Positions 6,409 to 10,795 of a DNA stretch of 10,795 nucleotides are shown piece by piece. The first letter of the stretch is position 1, and each line of letters opens with the position of its first letter. Both the position numbers and the translations under genes were made by a program. Below the pieces are notes generated by a model. The model saw only the letters and a program-made list of their open reading frames with translations. It was not told where the DNA came from and did not search any database. Source of the stretch: Candidatus Jordarchaeia archaeon (GTDB taxonomy: Archaea; Asgardarchaeota; Jordiarchaeia; Jordiarchaeales; Freyrarchaeaceae); NCBI GenBank assembly GCA_018383835.1, contig JAHAWR010000039.1, forward strand, positions 1,514-12,308, in the 5' to 3' direction.

Positions 6409-7541
6409 TCATTCTGGCTGGTGCTCAGTGGGCTCTATTGGTGTTTTCGTGAGCTTTTCGCAACCTTTCTTGGTCACCAGTACGGGGGTCTCAGCCTTAT
6501 CTTCCGACTCCGGGCTTATTTATCTGAAGATACAGTTCCTCGACCATTCCCTCCTTGAACTTGTAGCTCGTCCAGGGCTCGAATATGGTTATAGGAGGAT
6601 ACCACTCATGCCCAACTATACCTATCCCGTGACCGAAGACTGGCGGCGTGTGAGGCGCATACTCTGTTTTACTGAGCTTGTCCACAACCTTCTGTGCAAC
6701 CTCTCCAACGGTTACTCCTGGCGAAATGTTGTCGAGCGAAAGCTCAACGAACGTTTCAATCATCTTCTTCTGCTCACTGTTGGCTCTCCCCATAACGACG
6801 TTGTATGCAAGGTCAGAATAGTAGAGCTCATATGTGGAGTGCAAGTCTATCATTACGATCTCTCCCTCCTCAACAACCTTATTTGACGGAGGGGTGTAGC
6901 CACACCTAGAATATCCGCCCCTGTAGCCCGACGCTATTTCGTCTCCTTCCGTTACCGGCCAATTCCACATCGAACCGAGCTCCCTCATAACTTTCTCTCC
7001 TGCCCCAAGAACAGCTGCCTCCGTCACCCCCACCTTTAAAGCCCTTAAGGCGGCCTTCATCCCCTCATCAGCTATGCTGGCGTCCTTCCTCATCTTCTCT
7101 ATTTCCGCTGGCTCCTTGACGACCACGGCTTCGTTCATAACGTTCGAAGCATTAACGAAGGTGGCGTCTGGAAGCTTCTCCTTCAGCATCGTGAACTCGG
7201 CGTGATTTATCACACCCTCAATAAGGCGAGGAGTTACCTCCGCCTCGACACCTATAACTTCCTTCTCAAGTCTCAGCTCCTTAATCCTGTTGGCAACCTG
7301 CTCAGTCCAATAAAACCACGGTATGGGGCCCCACGCGTTGATACGTTCTATCCATGTCTCCGCCCGTATCCGTTCAGCCTCAATGATCGAAGGAAAAAAT
7401 TTCCACGTCGCCCTCCAATGGAATCAGGGCTGCTGCCCTATAAGGTATGAAAGCCCCGAAAACGTAGCATACACTCATCAGCCTCGTAGCAACCAGGGCG
7501 TTTATGCCTTCGGCCTCCATGAGGGAACGGATCCTCTTCAT
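6409..7541 (-). pseudogene. Second M24B metallopeptidase, interrupted by frameshifts
   Basis: The gene reads from ATG 7541 (AAGGAAG just upstream; in-frame stop TAA two codons before) to TGA 6409-6411, but in pieces. Frame 1 gives MKRIRSLMEAEGINALVAT up to an A6 run (7394-7399 on +; T6 in the gene). Removing one base there continues smoothly as VEIFPSIIEAERIR and on through the main open part (7213-6497). That part holds VMIDLHSTY, YYSDLAY and FGHGIGIVGHE, which carry three metal ligands. It then runs into TAA after INKPGVGR. Adding one base near 6502 and one near 6492 restores KIRLETPVLVTKKG and the C-terminal residues; a single-base loss near 6502 is an alternative reading. The repaired length is 377 residues, normal for the family. 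Either a recent pseudogene or run-length sequencing errors. It is a different subgroup from the neighbouring peptidase (EEL in place of VEP). Confidence 0.85.
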
Positions 7542-7717
7542 TCTTCCTTAAAAGTCGAAACCAGAACTCAAACTACTACCTTCCTTCTTTCTCACCTACC
7601 AAATAGGCAATTTTTTGGAAGGGAAACATTAATAAAGGTTAACTTTAGATTGATTTTACAATATTTGGATTAGAACTATGTAATGTTTCAACTTTAAGAA
7701 TGTAAAGGTGGATGGCA
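7542..7717. other. Divergent intergenic region (peptidase 2 / HMGL-family gene)
   Basis: This holds the promoters of both neighbours. On + there is ACAATATTT near 7658-7666 and the ribosome site AAAGGTGG at 7704-7711. Read on -, there is TTTATTA near 7630, then a marked polypurine tract (about 7565-7600) upstream of the peptidase start. No gene is seen. Confidence 0.4.
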
Positions 7718-8698
7718 ATGGTCGAAGTCTACGTATGCGATACGACGCTCAGAGATGGACGGCAAATGCCTGGAATGTACCTGACACTCTACGAGTGCAT
7801 CGAAATAGCCAAGATGCTCGACGAAATCGGCGTTGATCAAATAGAAGTCTTTTCCCCATCCTACGTGATAAAGGACTACTACCTCATCAGGGAACTCAAC
7901 AAGTACGGGCTCTCCGACAAGCTCCTAGTCTGGCACAGAGGACTAAAGAAAGACCTAGAGAAGTCTATCGGAACCAAACTCGAATTCAAAGCGGTTGCCC
8001 TATCAATAGCCACAGAGAAGGAGCATAGGGAGAAAAAGCTCCACATGACAAAGAAGCAAATCCTAGAAACAATGTGCGAAGCCGTAACATATGCTAAGGA
8101 GCACGGCCTCTACGTGTCAGTCAACGCGGAGAAGAGCGTCGGCACAGAGCTGGAATACCTAATAAAATTCGCCAACGCTGTCGCCGATGCTGGAGCTGAC
8201 AGGATAAGGTACTGCGACACACTCGGTGAACTAACTCCCCACGAGACATACGAAGTAATATCCCAACTAGTCAAAATGGTCCAGATACCTATAGAGTTCC
8301 ACGGACACGACGACATGGGGCTAGCTGTGGGGAATGCCATCGAAGCCCTCAGAGCTGGGGCCAAATGGATCGATACAAGCATATGCCGTCTAGGTGAAAG
8401 AGGAGGGTTCGCCTCACTCGAGGCAGTACTCTACAACCTCTACAAGCACTTCGACGTAAAGAAGTATAAGATAAATAAGCTTGCTGAACTTATAGCCTTC
8501 GTAGAGAAAGCCTCAGGGATAAACCTACCACCAAACACCCCACGAGACATACGAAGTAATATCCCAACTAGTCAAAATGGTCAAGATACCTATAGAGTTC
8601 CACGGACACGACGACATGGGGCTAGCTGTGGGGAATGCCATCGAAGCCCTCAGAGCTGGGGCCAAATGGATCGATACAAGCATATGCCGTCTAGGTGA
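7718..8698 (+). pseudogene. Isopropylmalate/homocitrate synthase-family enzyme, 5' part, broken by tandem duplication
   Basis: A DRE-TIM (HMGL-like) acyl-CoA condensing enzyme. From ATG 7718 the barrel opens with VYVCDTTLRDGRQMPG (metal Asp D8, catalytic-type R12). It continues through YCDTLGELTPHE and reaches the metal pair H195/H197 in FHGHDDMG and then RLGERGGFASLE. After NLPPNTP (to 8541) the frame leaves the gene because a 301-bp segment is repeated (301 is not a multiple of 3), and about 50 foreign residues follow before a stop at 8696-8698. Removing one copy gives a normal 397-residue enzyme ending at 9212. Relatives condense acetyl-CoA with 2-oxo acids (leucine, lysine or coenzyme B paths). 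Two usual residues differ: GRQ for GEQ and GGF for AGN, so the substrate is uncertain. Start: ATG 7712 abuts the ribosome site GGTGG (7707-7711), so ATG 7718 (6-base gap) is preferred. Confidence 0.85.
8237..8537 (+). repeat. Tandem direct repeat, copy 1 (301 bp)
   Basis: First unit of a direct duplication inside the HMGL-family gene, beginning CCCCACGAG. It differs from copy 2 by one base only (C at 8282, A at 8583, giving Gln versus Lys). The motif CCCCA occurs at both edges and at the junction (8237, 8538, 8839), consistent with duplication through 5-bp microhomology. Confidence 0.93.
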
Positions 8699-8838
8699 AA
8701 GAGGAGGGTTCGCCTCACTCGAGGCAGTACTCTACAACCTCTACAAGCACTTCGACGTAAAGAAGTATAAGATAAATAAGCTTGCTGAACTTATAGCCTT
8801 CGTAGAGAAAGCCTCAGGGATAAACCTACCACCAAACA
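8538..8838 (+). repeat. Tandem direct repeat, copy 2 (301 bp)
   Basis: Second unit, followed directly by CCCCA and then the unique 3' part of the gene (IVGRNISRHESGIH). Because 301 = 3 x 100 + 1, the duplication shifts the frame. The near identity means the event is very recent, the copies are homogenised, or the assembly contains a repeat artefact. Confidence 0.93.
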
Positions 8839-9212
8839 CCCCAATAGTAGGAAGGAACATAAGTCGTCATGAAAGCGGGATACATGCTCATGGCGTCCTT
8901 AGAGACATCTCGCTTTATGAGAAAGTCAGAGCTGAAGAAGTGGGTCTTACACAATGTGAAGACCTAAAGGAGAGGATAGTCATAGGCGAGACTAGTGGGA
9001 GAGAGAGCATAGTATTCGTGCTGAGAAACGCAGGGATAAACTTAGACAAAAACGACCCGATAGTAAGCAAGATACTCCTCAAGATACAGGAACAATACCT
9101 TTTCGGGAGGAAGACCAGCGTCCCCCACGAAGAAGTAGTTGAACTCTACAGGATGATATCTAGCGGGAGTAAGGTACCGGTTTCAGTAATAGAAGAAACA
9201 ACAATAAAATAA
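8577..9212 (+). pseudogene. HMGL-family enzyme, 3' part (repeat copy 2 plus C-terminal domain)
   Basis: The frame repeats residues from MVKIPIEFHGHDDMG to NLPPNTP and then continues into the real C-terminal part of the enzyme. That part contains IVGRNISRHESGIHAHGVL, the conserved HESGIH segment of the isopropylmalate/homocitrate synthase linker, and IVIGETSGRESIVFVLRNAG, the counterpart of GKHSGR. It ends VIEETTIK. The ATG at 8577 is internal to the original gene and has no ribosome site, so separate translation is unlikely. It is therefore the back half of the same broken gene, not a second enzyme. An intact parent form would lack either 301-bp copy. Confidence 0.82.
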
Positions 9213-9220
9213 AGTCCCAT

Positions 9221-9232
9221 CTTTTTTTTTTA
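9221..9232 (+). terminator. Poly-T terminator after the HMGL-family gene
   Basis: A C followed by an uninterrupted run of ten T (9222-9231) starts 10 bases after the stop codon. Archaeal RNA polymerase terminates at such T-runs without needing a hairpin. It separates this gene from the convergent small minus-strand gene. Confidence 0.7.
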
Positions 9233-9255
9233 TTACTCAATTATCTTGCGCAATA

Positions 9256-9477
9256 TTATGTGGTGTAAAAATCCTTGCTTAGATCTATTTTTCGTGAGAC
9301 CTCCCAGTAGGCTGGATGCCTTATTTTAAGAGAGTACTTCCCTTTGGGTAATTCTATAGAAAATTTTCCATCGTTATCAGTCATAATTACCCTTCCTCCG
9401 ACCTCTATGGGGCACATGGGGATCGGCACATGGTTCTCGTCTGTTACCCGCCCCTCAAGGACAGGAATTATTATCAC
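9256..9477 (-). CDS. Small carboxypeptidase-regulatory-like (CarboxypepD_reg type) beta-sandwich protein
   Basis: A 73-residue protein that is just one repeat of the carboxypeptidase regulatory-like fold. It starts LEGRVTDENHVPIPMCPIEV, then gives VIMTDNDGKFSIELPKGKYS and LKIRHPAYWEVSRKIDLS. The order 'G-x-V-x-D...P...I...T-D-x-x-G-x-F...L-P-x-G-x-Y' is diagnostic. Such domains usually appear inside large extracellular proteins, receptors or peptidases; a stand-alone cytosolic-looking copy without a signal peptide is unusual. The GTG 9477 start has a strong upstream AGGAGAGGAG. It ends convergently with the HMGL-family gene 43 bases away. Function unknown; it could be a fragment of a longer gene, though its start signal argues for a real small gene. 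Confidence 0.72.
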   Translation of the reverse strand: MIIIPVLEGRVTDENHVPIPMCPIEVGGRVIMTDNDGKFSIELPKGKYSLKIRHPAYWEVSRKIDLSKDFYTT

Positions 9478-9536
9478 GCTCCTCTCCTATTCTATTAATC
9501 CTCTCCCAGCCTTCAAAATTAACTTTTTGAAAAACT

Positions 9537-9562
9537 GAATTTTATCCTTTTTGATAAAATTC
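9537..9562. repeat. Perfect 26-bp inverted repeat
   Basis: Arms GAATTTTATC (9537-9546) and GATAAAATTC (9553-9562) are perfect 10-bp complements around a CTTTTT loop. It lies 60 bases upstream of the small minus-strand gene and about 120 bases upstream of the transposon remnant. Candidate operator for the small gene, or a hairpin near the left end of the element; the sequence does not say which. Confidence 0.5.
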
Positions 9563-9651
9563 TATTTGGGCTCTTAAAACGTTTTTACGAACATTTTCGC
9601 CCCCTCGAGCTGTCGTTGCATTGCCGTAGTTAGCAGTTTCCAAGTAGAAAC

Positions 9652-9659
9652 TTTAAATA
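9652..9659 (+). promoter_or_regulatory. TATA box of the IS607-type element
   Basis: TTTAAATA with a BRE-like AGAAAC directly upstream, a near-ideal archaeal promoter. A start site about 25 bases downstream falls at or next to the ATG at 9684, so the tnpA transcript would be leaderless. Confidence 0.65.
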
Positions 9660-9683
9660 GTTGTAAGTATAGATAAGCTACTA

Positions 9684-9870
9684 ATGAATGAAAGACTCTA
9701 CACGTTTAAAGAAGCCAAGAAGCTCCCTGAAGCCACCACACGAACAATCCAACAATAAAAATAGACAAAAAATAAGATGTTAGAACTATTGGGGTTGCCG
9801 ACGAACTGACAACTATTCTCCTTCGCTGGAAAACCCTCGAAATAAGGAGCCATAATAAGGAGGTCGTGCT
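9684..9870 (+). pseudogene. tnpA: Remnant of IS607-family TnpA (serine recombinase)
   Basis: The first 24 codons read MNERLYTFKEAKKLPEATTR and then TIQQ before TAA at 9756-9758. This resembles the start of the MerR-like helix-turn-helix domain of IS607 TnpA (LYTxxEAAKLLGVTTRTIQRW). The DNA-binding domain's second half and the resolvase catalytic core are missing. At 9790-9870 the frames contain, in pieces, VADELTTI, then FSFAGK in another frame, then LEIRSHNKEVV back in the first. These resemble the family's C-terminal segment (DLxxIxxSFAGxLYGxRSHK). A gene of normally about 550-600 bases is thus reduced to about 190 bases by internal loss and frameshifts. The element cannot move by its own recombinase. 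The identification rests on motif memory and gene order (tnpA directly before tnpB). Confidence 0.68.
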
Positions 9871-10795
9871 GTGTCAGAGTGCTTCTATCAAGTTAGATCC
9901 TACAAAGTAAAGCACAACTACGACGTTAAATGGTTCTTAGAGGCTTACAGGTGGCTATTACAGAGAGCAATCGACGAGACCTGGAAAAACATAGCTTGGA
10001 ATGAGAGGGTCACCAAGAGGAGAAGGTTGATTCCGATAATTCCGAAGAGCAGCGAATTCAAGCGCAACCTAAGAAACTTCTTGCTTAGAAATTGGGGCTT
10101 CTGCGCTCACTACGTTGACTCCGCAATCAAGCAAGCATATTCAATTCTGAAGTCTTGGAGGAGGAACTACTTGAAGGGGAGGAGAACTAGAGCGAAGCCA
10201 GTTGTTAAGAAGAAGTTCGTCAGAGTGAAGGAAACACTGTACTCCTACAAGAACGGTAAGATCAAGATAAGTATTAGGCCATTCGAAGAGCATTTGGTTT
10301 TCGATGTCTCGAACGCTTGGTTTTGGAGCAGGGCTAAGGGGGAGATGGGGGAACTAATCCTCACCGAGAAATTTCTGATCATTACTTTCAGGTTTAATCA
10401 AAGAGTTGAGGAGCCAAGGGGAGCGATTGCATGGGACTGCAACGAGAAGAGTTTAGATGGCTTCAACCCAGAAATAGGATGGATAAGAGTAGATCTCAGA
10501 AAGCTCTTCCACATACACAGAGTTTACGAGCTGAAAAGGCAGAGACTGCAAAGTAAAGCGTCGAGGAAGCAGTCCTTGAGGAGAGTTCTAGAGAAATACT
10601 CGAACAGGGAGAAGAACAGAGCAAAAGACTTCATTCACAAAATAACGACAACGATCGCTGAGACGTTCAAAGGCTACGTTCACGGCTTCAAAGACCTCAA
10701 CAAGGAAAAAATGCTCAAAAAGTCAAGAACCCACAACAGAAACGTTGCAAAAAGCGATTGGAAAACTATAATTGGTTTGATGGGTTACAAGTCTA
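9871..10795 (+). CDS. tnpB: TnpB-type RNA-guided nuclease of an IS607-like element, 3' end outside window, catalytic Glu replaced
   Basis: The frame is open from GTG 9871 to the right edge (308 codons, no stop). An excellent ribosome site AAGGAGGT (9857-9864) lies 6 bases before the start. The N-terminal part (1-180) is basic and helical (YKVKHNYDVKWFLEAYRWLL, many Lys/Arg), as expected for the RNA- and DNA-binding lobes. RuvC-I is AIAWDCNEKSLDGF with catalytic D189. A bridge-helix-like stretch of Arg/Lys/Gln follows (about 210-245). RuvC-II should read like VHGFEDLNKE, but position 274 is Lys (GFKDLNKE, codon AAA); Glu here is needed for cleavage in TnpB (E278 in ISDra2). RuvC-III and the zinc finger lie beyond the window. 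TnpB normally uses an omega RNA from the 3' end of its element. This copy is probably nuclease-dead. Confidence 0.88.
   Translation, partial: MSECFYQVRSYKVKHNYDVKWFLEAYRWLLQRAIDETWKNIAWNERVTKRRRLIPIIPKSSEFKRNLRNFLLRNWGFCAHYVDSAIKQAYSILKSWRRNYLKGRRTRAKPVVKKKFVRVKETLYSYKNGKIKISIRPFEEHLVFDVSNAWFWSRAKGEMGELILTEKFLIITFRFNQRVEEPRGAIAWDCNEKSLDGFNPEIGWIRVDLRKLFHIHRVYELKRQRLQSKASRKQSLRRVLEKYSNREKNRAKDFIHKITTTIAETFKGYVHGFKDLNKEKMLKKSRTHNRNVAKSDWKTIIGLMGYKS

Noticed and set aside
6428..6886. A 152-codon + strand frame
   Set aside because: Antisense to the M24B motifs (HGHG-type and SDLAY segments) of the broken peptidase.
8577..9212. Second ORF as an independent second synthase gene
   Set aside because: It begins inside the repeated segment, lacks the N-terminal half of the barrel and has no ribosome site; it is the back half of one gene.
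1..10795. CRISPR array, rRNA or tRNA genes
   Set aside because: No spaced short repeats, no rRNA-like blocks and no tRNA cloverleaf were seen on either strand.

Overview
The window looks like chromosome of a thermophile-type archaeon. Evidence: AT-rich TATA-type boxes (TTTAAATA, AATATATG) 20-30 bases before predicted starts with no bacterial -35/-10 pairs; GGTG/GGAGG-type ribosome sites; frequent GTG and TTG starts; and families typical of archaea (sugar nucleotidylyltransferase with a left-handed beta-helix, DUF84 ITP/XTP phosphatase, free-standing Roadblock/LC7 proteins, an MglA-like GTPase, an IS607-type element with TnpB). The lineage cannot be fixed from this window alone.

Layout. Positions 1-1965 hold a partial minimal nucleotidyltransferase and a bifunctional-type sugar-1-phosphate nucleotidylyltransferase, both on +. 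Positions 2200-4620 hold four + genes: Roadblock 1, Roadblock 2, an MglA-like small GTPase and Roadblock 3. Each is separated from the next by non-coding DNA and most have their own TATA-like box. Two of the Roadblock genes are preceded by strong inverted repeats next to the ribosome site. Positions 4616-5164 (-) encode an ITP/XTP phosphatase that overlaps the tail of Roadblock 3. Positions 5341-7541 hold two convergent M24B (Xaa-Pro dipeptidase-like) peptidase genes. The first is intact with all five metal ligands; the second is broken by short indels. Positions 7718-9212 hold an enzyme of the isopropylmalate/homocitrate synthase family, broken by a 301-bp tandem duplication. A small minus-strand carboxypeptidase-regulatory-like protein follows. 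From 9684 to the right edge lies a decayed IS607-type element: fragments of the tnpA serine recombinase and a tnpB that runs off the window and has Lys where the RuvC-II catalytic Glu is expected.

How the parts work together. The most coherent unit is the Roadblock/MglA-like cluster. In bacteria MglA is a polarity GTPase and the Roadblock protein MglB is its GTPase-activating partner. Here one MglA-like GTPase sits among three different Roadblock proteins, which suggests an archaeal GTPase switch with alternative regulators. The right half of the window shows repeated damage: homopolymer indels, a microhomology-mediated duplication and a collapsed transposon. This is either real gene decay or, for some single-base indels, sequencing or assembly error.
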